A stretch of DNA of 64,000 bases, from positions 124,001 to 188,000 of the forward strand of contig NZ_JADKNH010000006.1 of NCBI RefSeq assembly GCF_015352425.1. Direction: 5' to 3'. The stretch's first letter is position 1. Each line of letters begins with the position of its first letter. The notes beneath the pieces are model-generated. The model had not been told where the DNA came from and did not search any database. It was given only the letters and a program-made list of their open reading frames with translations. The stretch comes from Fusibacter ferrireducens (lineage in GTDB: Bacteria > Bacillota > Clostridia > Peptostreptococcales > Acidaminobacteraceae). This document shows positions 53,992 to 63,453 of the stretch, in pieces. Position numbers and translations under genes: made by a program.

Positions 53992-54652
53992 TCGTCTTTC
54001 CCTTCTTATAACTCACTGCAAGACCATCCCCCATTGTGAGAACAGTCGTTTCAAGATTAGGATGTGTGGTAATGAACTCGAGATATTTTCTCATGCGCTT
54101 TACAATCGTAATTTTGCGCCTTACCAAGTATTCATTGGTTGCAACCATCCCTTTATACAAAACGTTATCCGAAACAATAACGCCCGTTTCAGATAATAAA
54201 TCATAAGCCGTTTCAAAAAAAGTCTGATAATGTCCTTTTGCAGCATCGATAAAGATCATGTCATAAGGGCCTTCAAGTGTTTTTATTACATCTTTAGCAT
54301 CGCCGAGATGAATCGATACCGAAACATTTGGAACACTCTCGTTCAATCTTTCGAATGTCTCTTTTGCCTTTTCAGCCATGACTTCATTGAGCTCAATCGT
54401 ATCAATATGACCGCTTTGCATACTTGTTGCAAAAATGGAAGCGGAGTAACCTATAGCCGTTCCAATCTCTAAAATGCGCACAGGTTTTACAATCCCTAAG
54501 AAAACTTTCATATACTGAGCAATTTCAGGATGTATGATGGGCACTCTATGAAGTGCAGCAAATGCTTCCAACTCTTCTAAAAGACCTGTGTGTTCAGGCA
54601 GTAAACTCCTGATATATTTTTCGACGTACTGATCCACTATTTTAGATTCCAT
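53984..54652 (-). CDS. trmR: tRNA 5-hydroxyuridine methyltransferase (TrmR-like O-methyltransferase)
   Basis: 222 residues, class I O-methyltransferase. VRILEIGTAIGYSASIFA (58-75) is motif I, IDTIELNEVMAEKAKE follows, and YDMIFIDAAKGHYQTFFE (about 129-146) holds the metal-site aspartate. The O-methyltransferase family acts on catechols as well, but next to trhP it most likely methylates ho5U34 in tRNA, as YrrM does. It overlaps mltG by one base and trhP by 8. Confidence 0.87.
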   Translation of the reverse strand: MESKIVDQYVEKYIRSLLPEHTGLLEELEAFAALHRVPIIHPEIAQYMKVFLGIVKPVRILEIGTAIGYSASIFATSMQSGHIDTIELNEVMAEKAKETFERLNESVPNVSVSIHLGDAKDVIKTLEGPYDMIFIDAAKGHYQTFFETAYDLLSETGVIVSDNVLYKGMVATNEYLVRRKITIVKRMRKYLEFITTHPNLETTVLTMGDGLAVSYKKGKTNE

Positions 54653-55665
54653 TAGTTGCCCTTACCTTTTTCTTTATCTCTATTATGCCCTGCTAAAGTC
54701 TCATTAAAGTAGTGCGACCCATCATTCTTTTCTGTGGTGACAAAATAAAGATAGTTGGTATCCGCCGGATACAGAGCGGCGATAATTGATTGTTCTCCAG
54801 GCGATGCAATAGGCGCTGGTGTCAATCCTGCATGTTGATAAGTATTAAAAGGGGATACGATTTCAAGATCGTCATAAGTCAGGCGATCCTTGCGCTCTTT
54901 TAATACATATTGTATGGTTGCACAGGATTGCAACATCATCTTCTGGTCAATTCTGTTGTGAAAGACACTTGAGACAACAGGACGTTCCTCTGCGAGCTTG
55001 GTTTCTCTCTCTATTATGGATGCCAATGTGACCACTTCATCCACAGACATGTCCAATGCTTTAGCTCTATCATAATATTCCGGTTTAAAGATCTCGTTAA
55101 ATCGGTTTAACATCTTTGAAACGATTTCTTTTTCACTTGAACCACGCTTGACAATATAAGTATCTGGAAACAAATACCCTTCTAAACGGTAACTGCGATC
55201 TACATTTTCTAAAAAAGGATACTCAAAGGGTTCATTCTCTAAAACTTGTATGAGGGCTTCTCGATCTGCAATCCCTTCTTCAACCAATTTATCAATGATC
55301 TGTCTTGTTTCAAAACCTTCTGGAATCGTAAACTTGACGTTGTCCTCGTATACTTCACCACTTGCAATTTTTCTAATGATCGCCTCAGATGACATGGATT
55401 GAGAGAGCATATAATCTCCCGCTTTCATCTTGCCATCGAGTTCAAGTGTTTTGGCCTTTGCCTTAAAAGCATTGACATTTTGAATGAGTTCATGTTCAAG
55501 AAGCAAATTTGCAATACTCGTCGTTGAAGCCCCTTTAGGCACCGCAACTAAAATTTCATCGGTATTTTCAGGGTTAACAGGTTCATTATATTTTTCTAAA
55601 ATAGTGGCACAACCTGGCAACAGTAAGACCATTGCCAAGAGTGCTATGATATAAATTTTTTTCAT
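54652..55665 (-). CDS. mltG: Endolytic peptidoglycan transglycosylase MltG, lipoprotein form
   Basis: 337 residues. The N-terminus MKKIYIIALLAMVLLLPGCA is a lipoprotein signal with lipobox LPGC (Cys19), where most MltG have a plain membrane anchor. FTIPEGFETRQIIDKL (112-127) is the LysM-like region; the catalytic glutamate is Glu219 in LASIIERETKLAEERP, and VFHNRIDQKMMLQSCATIQYVL and YNTYQHAGLTPAPIASPGE-type residues follow. It cuts nascent glycan strands outside the membrane. Preceded by AGGGG; 93-bp gap to rnj holds a hairpin. Confidence 0.9.
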   Translation of the reverse strand: MKKIYIIALLAMVLLLPGCATILEKYNEPVNPENTDEILVAVPKGASTTSIANLLLEHELIQNVNAFKAKAKTLELDGKMKAGDYMLSQSMSSEAIIRKIASGEVYEDNVKFTIPEGFETRQIIDKLVEEGIADREALIQVLENEPFEYPFLENVDRSYRLEGYLFPDTYIVKRGSSEKEIVSKMLNRFNEIFKPEYYDRAKALDMSVDEVVTLASIIERETKLAEERPVVSSVFHNRIDQKMMLQSCATIQYVLKERKDRLTYDDLEIVSPFNTYQHAGLTPAPIASPGEQSIIAALYPADTNYLYFVTTEKNDGSHYFNETLAGHNRDKEKGKGN

Positions 55666-55720
55666 ATGGACCCCTTTTATAAAATATTGATAGCATATTT
55701 TAAGTAGCCAAATTGTTGTG

Positions 55721-55753
55721 GCAACAACTTAAATACACGATTTAAGTTGTTGC
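55721..55753. other. Long perfect intercistronic hairpin between rnj and mltG
   Basis: A 14-bp perfect stem GCAACAACTTAAAT / ATTTAAGTTGTTGC with a 5-base loop, immediately after the rnj stop. No T run follows on either strand, so it looks like an RNA stability or processing element, not a terminator. Confidence 0.55.
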
Positions 55754-55758
55754 AGGGA

Positions 55759-57726
55759 TTAAACTTCCATAAAAATCGGTAAAATCATTGGTGAACGCTT
55801 TGTATTTTGATAGATATACTGACTCAACGCATCCCTAACAGATGACTTTAAAGTCGCCCAATCTTTAATATTTTTATTTAAGCATTTATTGATTTCGGCA
55901 TCAACTACCTTGCGTGCACCATCCATTAAAATTTCGGATTCTCTCACGTAGACAAATCCTCTTGAAATCAAATCAGGTCCATTGACGAGCTCTCCAGTGG
56001 TGCTGGATAACGCTACAACGATGATGATTAACCCATCTTCAGAGAGATGTTTTCGATCTCTTAAGACGATGTTGCCCACATCTCCGACGCCAAGTCCATC
56101 GATAAATACGCGACCCGCAGGTACTGATTTACCAATTTTAGCTGTTTTAGAGGTGAACTCAAGAACGCCTCCATTGCTCAAAATGAATATATTATTAGAA
56201 TTCATCCCCATTTCCTGCGCCAACCTTTTATGTCTATCAAGGTGAACATATTCTCCATGAACAGGTAAAAAGTATTTTGGTCTTACAAGTGCGTGCATGA
56301 GCTTCAATTCTTCCTGTTTCGCATGTCCGGATACATGAACGTCCGCAAGCGATTCATAAATCATTTTCGCCCCTTTTTTGGTCAATTGGTTGATAATTTT
56401 ACTCACACTTTTTTCATTACCAGGTATAGGGGAAGAAGATAAAATAACCAAGTCTCCAGGCACGATTTCCATACTTCTGTGTTCTGAATTCGCCATTCTT
56501 GCAAGCGCACTCATCGGTTCGCCTTGTGAACCTGTAGTGATGACGACAATTTCATTTTCTGGATATCGATCGATGTCTTTAACATCCACAATGATGTCTT
56601 CCGGCAATTTTAAATAACCGAGTTCCATAGCGACGTTAGAGACATTCACCATGCTTCTACCCGAAAAGGCAACACGTCTGTTATTCAGATAAGCTGCATT
56701 GATAATCTGCTGTAATCTGTGAATATTAGAGGCAAATGACGCCACAATAATCCTTGCTTCTGCATGTTTAAAAATGTCCTCAAAAGTCTCTCCCACAGTG
56801 CTTTCACTCATGGTGTAACCTTCCCTTACGACATTTGTACTATCTGCAAGGAGTGCTAATACCCCCTCATCACCAAGTCTTGCAAATCTTGAAAGATCCA
56901 TTTTTTGTCCATCAATTGGCGTGAAGTCAATTTTAAAATCACCTGTGTGTACAATTTTACCATACGGCGTCTTAATCGCATATGCAACTGCATCTGCAAT
57001 ACTGTGACAAACCCTTATGGGCTCCACTTCAAATACACCCAATTTTATAATTTGACCCGGTACAATTGTGACGAGTTTTATATCGTTGAGCTTATGCTCT
57101 TTAAGTTTGTTTTCGACAAGCCCCAACGTCAATCTTGTGCCATAAACAGGTACATTGATTTCTTTTAAAACATAGGGCAGTGCACCAATATGATCCTCAT
57201 GCCCATGCGTGATCACGATACCTCTTATCTTAGAAAGATTCTTTTTAAGGTAAGTGATATCTGGAATGACCACATCGATTCCAAGCAGTTCTTCTTCTGG
57301 AAACGCCAATCCACTGTCAATGACAAATATGTCATCTTCATATTGGATTACAGTCATATTCTTGCCAATTTCATTAAGACCACCAAGCGGGATAATCTTT
57401 AATGGGGATTCATTTATTACAGGACTTTCTGCCATCGGTGTTGCTGGTGACGTCGTTTTTTTCTTCTTTTGAGTGTTATTGCGATTTTGTTGACCATTCT
57501 GAGCGGAAACTTGTTGAGCCGCCTGCTGTGGCGCTTTTTTCTGTTTCGAACTCTCACCTGTTGCCTCATTATTTGAGGTTTCTTTTTTTGAAGCAGGTTT
57601 TCTTTCGCGTACTTTTTTTGTCGTCTGTTGCTTAGCTGATTGTGTTTTTTCAACCATTTCAGTTTTATTGTTGTTTTCATTTACACTTACATTCTTATTT
57701 TTATTTTCAATTTTTTGATTTGTCAT
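55759..57726 (-). CDS. rnj: Ribonuclease J with long disordered N-terminal extension
   Basis: 655 residues. The metallo-beta-lactamase/beta-CASP core starts near 106 (PLKIIPLGGLNEIGKNM); the metal motif is VITHGHEDHIG (about 170-180) and the beta-CASP part has TGSQGEPMSAL (near 401). The first 105 residues are lysine-, glutamine- and asparagine-rich low complexity, an extension absent from Bacillus RNase J1. RNase J is a 5'-3' exonuclease and endonuclease in mRNA and rRNA processing. It follows fur by about 75 bp and precedes mltG; AGAGGTGA precedes the ATG. Confidence 0.93.
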   Translation of the reverse strand: MTNQKIENKNKNVSVNENNNKTEMVEKTQSAKQQTTKKVRERKPASKKETSNNEATGESSKQKKAPQQAAQQVSAQNGQQNRNNTQKKKKTTSPATPMAESPVINESPLKIIPLGGLNEIGKNMTVIQYEDDIFVIDSGLAFPEEELLGIDVVIPDITYLKKNLSKIRGIVITHGHEDHIGALPYVLKEINVPVYGTRLTLGLVENKLKEHKLNDIKLVTIVPGQIIKLGVFEVEPIRVCHSIADAVAYAIKTPYGKIVHTGDFKIDFTPIDGQKMDLSRFARLGDEGVLALLADSTNVVREGYTMSESTVGETFEDIFKHAEARIIVASFASNIHRLQQIINAAYLNNRRVAFSGRSMVNVSNVAMELGYLKLPEDIIVDVKDIDRYPENEIVVITTGSQGEPMSALARMANSEHRSMEIVPGDLVILSSSPIPGNEKSVSKIINQLTKKGAKMIYESLADVHVSGHAKQEELKLMHALVRPKYFLPVHGEYVHLDRHKRLAQEMGMNSNNIFILSNGGVLEFTSKTAKIGKSVPAGRVFIDGLGVGDVGNIVLRDRKHLSEDGLIIIVVALSSTTGELVNGPDLISRGFVYVRESEILMDGARKVVDAEINKCLNKNIKDWATLKSSVRDALSQYIYQNTKRSPMILPIFMEV

Positions 57727-57785
57727 AATTTCACCTCTCTAATTTTTGCGTGATATGACAAAGGCCGATCAATGAGTTTTATATA

Positions 57786-57816
57786 CGAAAAATAAACCCT
57801 GTATCAAACAAGGTTT
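57786..57816 (-). terminator. Rho-independent terminator of fur
   Basis: Minus strand: stem AAACCTTGT / ACAGGGTTT (one G-T pair) with a 5-base loop, then ATTTTTCG. The stem overlaps the end of the fur gene. Readthrough into rnj is possible. Confidence 0.7.
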
Positions 57817-58247
57817 TTACATTTACTACATAAGCCATAGAATTTCAATTTATGATCAACAATCTTAAAATCATATTCTTTTTCTATTTTAGCTTCGAGT
57901 TGATCAAGTAAATCTCCTTCTACTTCTATTACTGCACTACAATTCGAACAAATCAAATGATGGTGATGATGCGAACCATCATCACAATACAATTCGTATC
58001 TTACACAGCCGTCCTCGAGATTTAAAGAGGTCACAACCTCTAATTCCTCTAACATTTGTAACGTCCTATAAACTGTAGCCAGTCCCATTTCTGGATTCCT
58101 TTGTTTAACGATATCATATATTTCTTCTGTATTAAGATGTCTTCCTTTGTTTTCTTCAATCGCATGGATAATAGCAAGACGTTGCGGCGTAAGTTTATAT
58201 CCGGACTCTTTTAATTTTAGTTTATATGCTTCATGACATGAATTCAT
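57804..58247 (-). CDS. fur: Fur family metal-dependent regulator
   Basis: 147 residues. DNA-binding domain YKLTPQRLAIIHAIEENKG and ATVYRTLQML (about 56-65), then DDGSHHHHHLICSNC (about 91-105) for the metal site and CSKC at the C-terminus as the second half of the structural zinc site. HHHHHLIC is more like Fur than PerR, but Zur or PerR cannot be excluded. It represses metal-uptake genes when metal is bound. The gene is between DUF1292 and rnj, a common clostridial order. GAGGTG precedes the ATG. Confidence 0.9.
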   Translation of the reverse strand: MNSCHEAYKLKLKESGYKLTPQRLAIIHAIEENKGRHLNTEEIYDIVKQRNPEMGLATVYRTLQMLEELEVVTSLNLEDGCVRYELYCDDGSHHHHHLICSNCSAVIEVEGDLLDQLEAKIEKEYDFKIVDHKLKFYGLCSKCKNLV

Positions 58248-58309
58248 TTTAACACCTCAATACTTTTTTTAAAATTTTAACATATTGACAACAATCCGAC
58301 AATACTCTG

Positions 58310-58621
58310 CTACTCTTCGTCTTCTTCTCCGTCCATCTCATCCATCAATTCATTGTAAGCCTGAATCACAGATTCAAGTTCTTCTTCATCTGAAATCGTT
58401 TCAAAGACAAATTCTGCATCTTCTTCCGTCACTTTAAAGATGAGCACCTCATCCTCATCTTCAACATTGGAAAGAATAGCATACTCTTGCTCATCGAGTT
58501 CCAAAGTTGCAATGATATTGAATTTTACCGCTTTGCCATTCTCGTCAAACAGCTCCACGACATCTTCATGACCATGGTCATGCGTGTCCACAACTTCGAA
58601 CAAGTTTTCTTCTTTTTTCAT
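58310..58621 (-). CDS. DUF1292 protein
   Basis: 103 residues, very acidic. VELFDENGKAVKFNIIATLELDEQEYAIL is the DUF1292 core, followed by a beta-rich segment and an acidic C-terminus (DEMDGEEDEE). Found in most Firmicutes beside ruvX and fur; function unknown. AGAGGTG precedes the ATG. Confidence 0.88.
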   Translation of the reverse strand: MKKEENLFEVVDTHDHGHEDVVELFDENGKAVKFNIIATLELDEQEYAILSNVEDEDEVLIFKVTEEDAEFVFETISDEEELESVIQAYNELMDEMDGEEDEE

Positions 58622-58707
58622 TTTACACCTCTATCTTTTTAATATTTATCCTTAACATGGGCTATGCGCTTGGCCATATCCATGTATAGTTCTATTTTAA
58701 GTTACAT

Positions 58708-59148
58708 TTATTCTCTTGGAAGACTGTCCAAATAACCTTGCAAAATCAATTGCGCTGCAATTTTATCGATTACGGTCTTTCGCTTTTGCCTACTCACATC
58801 AGCTTGTATCAACATCTTTTGGGCCCCAATAGTAGTCAGGCGTTCATCCCAGAATATAATTTCAACATCACGCTGAATGCGATCCGAATATTTGATTTTT
58901 TTTTCAAGTTTTTTGATAAAATCCTGTGTTTTTTCACCTTGTGGCCCCAAAGTGCCATTCATATTTTTAGGAAGTCCCGGGATAATTCTAGTGACTTCAT
59001 ACTCCACAATGAGATCCACCAATCGATCAATATCTTGTTTAATACTTTGCCTAAAAATAGTTTCTTTACCCTGTGCTGTTATTTTAAGCGCATCGCTTAT
59101 GGCTACACCAATGGTTCTGTCACCTACATCTAGTCCCATATATCTCAT
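58708..59148 (-). CDS. ruvX: Putative pre-16S rRNA nuclease (RuvX/YqgF family)
   Basis: About 146 residues. [16 protein letters not shown] (4-19) is the RNase H-like first strand, [17 protein letters not shown] (about 59-75) and FWDERLTT (about 99-106) follow, all YqgF hallmarks. It trims the 5' end of 16S rRNA precursor. I start it at ATG 59148 (MRYMGLDVG), where GGAGG is about 10 bases upstream, rather than 23 codons earlier. Confidence 0.9.
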   Translation of the reverse strand: MRYMGLDVGDRTIGVAISDALKITAQGKETIFRQSIKQDIDRLVDLIVEYEVTRIIPGLPKNMNGTLGPQGEKTQDFIKKLEKKIKYSDRIQRDVEIIFWDERLTTIGAQKMLIQADVSRQKRKTVIDKIAAQLILQGYLDSLPRE

Positions 59149-59224
59149 TAATTCATATCCTCCAGTATAACCGAATATTTTCAAAATAACAATAGTATTC
59201 AAAAATAATGATAACATTTCTCAT

Positions 59225-60175
59225 TTAGTACACTTTGATGCAAAACTCAGGACAAACAGATGCACAATAGCCACATAGCACGCATTTTGAACGATTAATG
59301 TGAATCTTCCCCCGATTCAATTCAAGGGCTTTATGATCGCACTTCTCTACGCATGCACCGCAACCAATACACCACTCTGCAATTTGAAGCTGTTTGGAAT
59401 GGCCTCTTAAACGCTCTGCTAGAGATGCATCTACAGTTTCCCCATTAATCTTTTTTACATTGTAATCGATCTCGTCAAATGACTGCATGCCAAATGCAAT
59501 CGAATCCAAAATCTCCAAATTTAGGACATAATCAAAACAAGCATCCACATTCGAAAGCAGATTGCCGCCACCTAACGGCTTCATGCCATAAATACCGCCC
59601 CCACTTTTTTTAAAGCTTTTTAAAGCCTCATACATCTCATCCATAGAACCATCTTGTATTCCAAGTCCATTCATGTTTACAATGGGATGTATGACTTCAA
59701 TTTCAGGGTATTTAAGTGCCGCTCTTACCGCTTCAACATAGTGCGTTGATATACCGAAGGCTCTTATTTTACCTTGCGATTTCATCTTCAAAAAGTATTC
59801 AATCGCTTCATAGTGTCCTTTTATCGTAAGGCCGCTGGTCTGTTCATGGAGCATAAAAATATCTATATATTCCGTTCCAAGGCCTTTGAGCGCCTTTTCA
59901 AAACTCTCTTCAGCCGTTTCTTTTGAATAGGCATAACACTTACTCGCTATGACATAGTCAGAACGATCTATATGTTTTAACGCTTTATTGATGTGTGGGT
60001 AAGTCTCATAGAGTTCAGCCGAATCTAAAAAGTTAATGCCTCGTTCATATCCATACCGAATAAGAGAGGCCCCCTCTTCAGGTGATAAATTTCGCTGAAG
60101 AGGGCCCATTGTAAGACTTCCAAAACATAGTTTGGATACTTTGATGCCCGTTTTCCCAAGTTCTTTACGCTGCAT
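59225..60175 (-). CDS. Aldo/keto reductase with C-terminal 4Fe-4S domain
   Basis: 316 residues. AKR fold: FLDSAELYETYP (about 50-61) with the catalytic Asp/Tyr, ASKCYAYS with the lysine, IDIFMLHEQ. Residues 265-316 form a 2x4Fe-4S ferredoxin (CIGCGACVEKCD and CVLCGYCASVCP). Ferredoxin-coupled AKRs are frequent in anaerobes; substrate unknown. It is inserted between ireB and ruvX and starts one base after the ireB stop with no strong ribosome binding site, so it is probably coupled. Confidence 0.85.
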   Translation of the reverse strand: MQRKELGKTGIKVSKLCFGSLTMGPLQRNLSPEEGASLIRYGYERGINFLDSAELYETYPHINKALKHIDRSDYVIASKCYAYSKETAEESFEKALKGLGTEYIDIFMLHEQTSGLTIKGHYEAIEYFLKMKSQGKIRAFGISTHYVEAVRAALKYPEIEVIHPIVNMNGLGIQDGSMDEMYEALKSFKKSGGGIYGMKPLGGGNLLSNVDACFDYVLNLEILDSIAFGMQSFDEIDYNVKKINGETVDASLAERLRGHSKQLQIAEWCIGCGACVEKCDHKALELNRGKIHINRSKCVLCGYCASVCPEFCIKVY

Positions 60176-60176
60176 C

Positions 60177-60431
60177 TTACTTCTTAACGCATTCCATATA
60201 ATGTGTTAAGAGTTCCTCAAGGATTTCATCTCTTTCCACTTTTTTGATCATCGTCCTGGCATCATTATATGTTGTGATATAAGTTGGATCGCCAGAGAGC
60301 AAATAACCCACCAGTTGATTTACAGGATTATAACCTTTTTCTTCAAGTGCTTTAAAAACATAGAGTAAAATATCCTTCTGATTGCCTTGTTCCAAATAGT
60401 CTTCAACACTGAATTTCATCGTGTTTTTCAT
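60177..60431 (-). CDS. ireB: IreB family regulatory phosphoprotein (DUF965)
   Basis: 84 residues. [32 protein letters not shown] is the conserved start (from residue 5), followed by [22 protein letters not shown]. In Enterococcus IreB is phosphorylated by the serine/threonine kinase IreK and affects cephalosporin resistance; homologues always follow alaS. It lies 47 bp after alaS. GAAGGGGG precedes the ATG. Confidence 0.93.
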   Translation of the reverse strand: MKNTMKFSVEDYLEQGNQKDILLYVFKALEEKGYNPVNQLVGYLLSGDPTYITTYNDARTMIKKVERDEILEELLTHYMECVKK

Positions 60432-60477
60432 GTAAAAACCCCCTTCACCAAATGCCTATATCTATACTATACCCGAT

Positions 60478-63108
60478 TTATGATAATAACTCATAAACTT
60501 TTGCAAGTGCTTCTTTAACTTTTTCAGGATGTTTGCCACCCGCTTGAGCCATGTTTGGTTTACCACCACCACCGCCACCAGCAACTTTGGCAACTTCTCT
60601 GATGAGATTGCCTGCATGAGCGCCCAGCTTAACGGCTTCGTCAGAAACCACTGCCAAGAACTCCACTTTATCTCCACTTGTATTTGCAAGTACCACAACA
60701 CTATTTTCAAGCTTCGTTTTAAGTTGATCTGTCAAATTTCTTAAAGTAGTCATGTCTATGCCCGTAAAATCAGCCGTAATGACATTCATTCCTTGAATGA
60801 CTTTAGCCCCTTGAATAAGACCATCTATATCACTTGTTACCAATTTATTTTTTAATTTTTCATTCTCTCTCTGAGATTGTTTCAATTCTAGAATCAAGGT
60901 TTCAACCCTCTTTTCCAAATCGTTTTGATTCGTCTTAAGCATATCAGAAAGCAGTTGAATTTTTCCATCAAGTTGTGTTAACATTTTATAAACATTTTCG
61001 CCTGTGATGGCTTCAATTCTTCTAACGCCAGCTGCTACACCTGTTTCACTGACGATTTTGAAAAGACCCGCCTCAGCTGTATTTTTAAGATGTGTTCCGC
61101 CACAGAGTTCGATGCTGTAGTCGCCCATAGTCACCACGCGCACCTTATCGCCATATTTCTCTCCAAAGAGTGCCATAGCCCCTTTAGCTCTAGCTGCATC
61201 AATACTCATATTCTCCGTTTGAATCGGGAGCATTTTTAAAATTTGATCATTGACACGCGTCTCTATTTTTTGAAGGTCCTCGTAGGACACGGCTTCAAAA
61301 TGCGAAAAATCAAATCTCAATCGCTCAGGCGAAACCAAGGACCCCGCCTGTTCCACATGCGTTCCTAAAACTTCTCTAAGCGCTTTGTGCAGGAGATGGG
61401 TTGTAGAATGATTTCTTGCAATTGCAAGTCTTCTTTCTAAGTCAACAGAAGCGTGCACCATATCGCCTACTTTAATACTGCCTCTATTTACTTTAACATG
61501 AAGTGCTATTAATTTACCAACACTTTTTCGAGTTTCTTCTACCTCTGCTTCAAATTCAGCTGTGGATAATTTACCCGTATCAAAGACCTGTCCACCGCCC
61601 TCAGGATAAAAAGGTGTTCGATCGAGAACCACACTGACTTCCATACCTTCAAAAGCCTCATCTAGTAGCGACTCTCCAACAATTGCTATAATTTTGGATT
61701 CCACTTCTGTCTGATCATATCCAACGAACTCACTTGCCATATCTTTTGGCAATTGACCAAGCGCATCTTGTGCCCAACCAAGTTCATCACCTGAACCTCT
61801 CGCACTTCTAGCACGTTCTTTTTGCATGGTCATTTGTGCTTTAAAAGACTCTTCATCGACTGTCATCTGGTGTTCCTCTAATATTTCAAGCGTCAGTTCA
61901 AGTGGAAAGCCATAGGTGTCATATAATCTAAAGGCCTTCTCCCCACTGAGCACTTTGGTCTCTTCTTGATTAGATTCCATTTCCTCTATATACGCAGTTA
62001 AAATTGCCAATCCTTGATCAATGGTCGTTTGGAATCTTTCTTCTTCGACAGAGATAATCTTTTTAATATAGTCTTTTCTAGCCAAGAGGTTTGGATAACT
62101 CTCGCCGTAAGCCGCCATTACCGAGTCCACAAGTTCTGTGAGCACATTCCCTGTGAGGCCGAGCATTTTAGCATGTCGCGCAGCTCTTCTGAGAAGTCTT
62201 CTAAGCACATAGCCCCTGCCTTCATTGTTTGGCATAATGCCATCACCCACCATGAAAGTGATCGCCTTCACATGGTCTGTGATAATGCGTATAGAAATAT
62301 CTTGTTTTCTGTTTTCGCCATAAACCACATTGCACATTGAAATAACTGCGTCTCTGATAGATTTTATCGTGTCCACTTCAAAAATAGTATCCACATCCTG
62401 CATGATACACGCAATTCTTTCAAGCCCCATGCCGGTGTCAATATTTGGATTTTCAAGCAAGTTATAATTGCCCTGATCATCCTTGTCATATTGAGTGAAG
62501 ACATGATTCCAAAACTCTAAAAAGCGCTCGCATTCACAACCCGGTTTACAATCTGGATCACCACAACCATATTCGGGGCCACGATCAAAATATATCTCCG
62601 AACAAGGACCACAAGGGCCTGTTCCAATTTCCCAAAAGTTATCTTCTTTTCCCAATCTTGTTATTTTCTCTTCTGGAATACCAATGACATCTCTCCAAAT
62701 TGTAAAAGCCTCATCGTCTTCAAAATAGACAGACGGCCATAACTTATCCACTGGAAGTTCTAACACTTCTGTGATAAATTCCCATCCAAATCGGATGGAG
62801 CCTTCTTTGAAGTAATCGCCAAAAGAAAAATTGCCGAGCATCTCAAAAAAAGTTGCATGTCTAGCAGTGACACCTACATTTTCAATATCCCCTGTTCTAA
62901 TACACTTTTGACAAGTTGCCATACGTGGTTTTGGGGGCATTTCAGTGCCCATAAAGTATTTTTTTAAAGGTTGCATCCCTGCATTTACAAGCAATAAGCT
63001 CTTATCTCCCTGTGGTACAAGAGAGTAACTCGATGTTACATAGTGATCCTTAGATTCATAAAAATCCAAAAATGCTTTTCTTATCTCATTTAATCCCATA
63101 GATTTCAT
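60478..63108 (-). CDS. alaS: Alanine-tRNA ligase
   Basis: 876 residues, normal length. Class II core: LNEIRKAFLDFYESKDHY (5-22), MATCQKCIRTGDIENVG (about 59-75), GTGPCGPCSEI; editing domain with HSTTHLLH (about 566-573) and CGGTHLKNT (about 665-673) zinc/editing residues; C-terminal coiled coil and glycine-rich C-Ala domain (GGGGGGKPNMAQAGG). It charges tRNA-Ala and clears mischarged Ser/Gly. The T-box leader upstream senses uncharged tRNA-Ala. AGGAGGC precedes the ATG. Confidence 0.96.
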   Translation of the reverse strand: MKSMGLNEIRKAFLDFYESKDHYVTSSYSLVPQGDKSLLLVNAGMQPLKKYFMGTEMPPKPRMATCQKCIRTGDIENVGVTARHATFFEMLGNFSFGDYFKEGSIRFGWEFITEVLELPVDKLWPSVYFEDDEAFTIWRDVIGIPEEKITRLGKEDNFWEIGTGPCGPCSEIYFDRGPEYGCGDPDCKPGCECERFLEFWNHVFTQYDKDDQGNYNLLENPNIDTGMGLERIACIMQDVDTIFEVDTIKSIRDAVISMCNVVYGENRKQDISIRIITDHVKAITFMVGDGIMPNNEGRGYVLRRLLRRAARHAKMLGLTGNVLTELVDSVMAAYGESYPNLLARKDYIKKIISVEEERFQTTIDQGLAILTAYIEEMESNQEETKVLSGEKAFRLYDTYGFPLELTLEILEEHQMTVDEESFKAQMTMQKERARSARGSGDELGWAQDALGQLPKDMASEFVGYDQTEVESKIIAIVGESLLDEAFEGMEVSVVLDRTPFYPEGGGQVFDTGKLSTAEFEAEVEETRKSVGKLIALHVKVNRGSIKVGDMVHASVDLERRLAIARNHSTTHLLHKALREVLGTHVEQAGSLVSPERLRFDFSHFEAVSYEDLQKIETRVNDQILKMLPIQTENMSIDAARAKGAMALFGEKYGDKVRVVTMGDYSIELCGGTHLKNTAEAGLFKIVSETGVAAGVRRIEAITGENVYKMLTQLDGKIQLLSDMLKTNQNDLEKRVETLILELKQSQRENEKLKNKLVTSDIDGLIQGAKVIQGMNVITADFTGIDMTTLRNLTDQLKTKLENSVVVLANTSGDKVEFLAVVSDEAVKLGAHAGNLIREVAKVAGGGGGGKPNMAQAGGKHPEKVKEALAKVYELLS

Positions 63109-63162
63109 TGTTTAAGCCTCCTAAAAATTTTATCCTATAACTTGAGTCCACATTTTCTCAAA

Positions 63163-63412
63163 AAACAAAAAAACCTTCAAAAGCTGTAGGGACGACAACA
63201 TCGCGGTACCACCCTACTTAAAGACATCCGAAGACATCAATCACTCTTAAAGGTAAACTGCAAAATAACGATTGCAAATCGCAAACATCTACTATTCGTT
63301 CAATATTTGAGCTCAGAAGCTGCTTCGATCACGATGAATTCATTTCAGCAAGAGAATTCTCTCTAAAGTTGTGATTTACTCCTCTTCGTCATAGCGATTA
63401 CATATTCTCATT
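63163..63412 (-). promoter_or_regulatory. T-box riboswitch leader of alaS
   Basis: Minus strand from about 63412. Stem I region has GACGAAGAGGAGTA at the base and the tandem GCA-GCT (in GAAGCAGCTTCTGAGC, complement of 63311-63326), both alanine codons, as the likely specifier. The T-box motif AGGGTGGTACCGCGA is at 63215-63201, and GTAGGG / CCCTAC form the terminator stem before the T run at 63172-63166. Uncharged tRNA-Ala would favour antitermination and alaS expression. The -10 box TATAAT at 63415-63410 suits a start just upstream. The rest of the gap to alaS is leader. Confidence 0.88.
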
Positions 63413-63453
63413 ATAAATAGTTTATCACAGTTTTTTTAAAAATAAAGTCTTTT

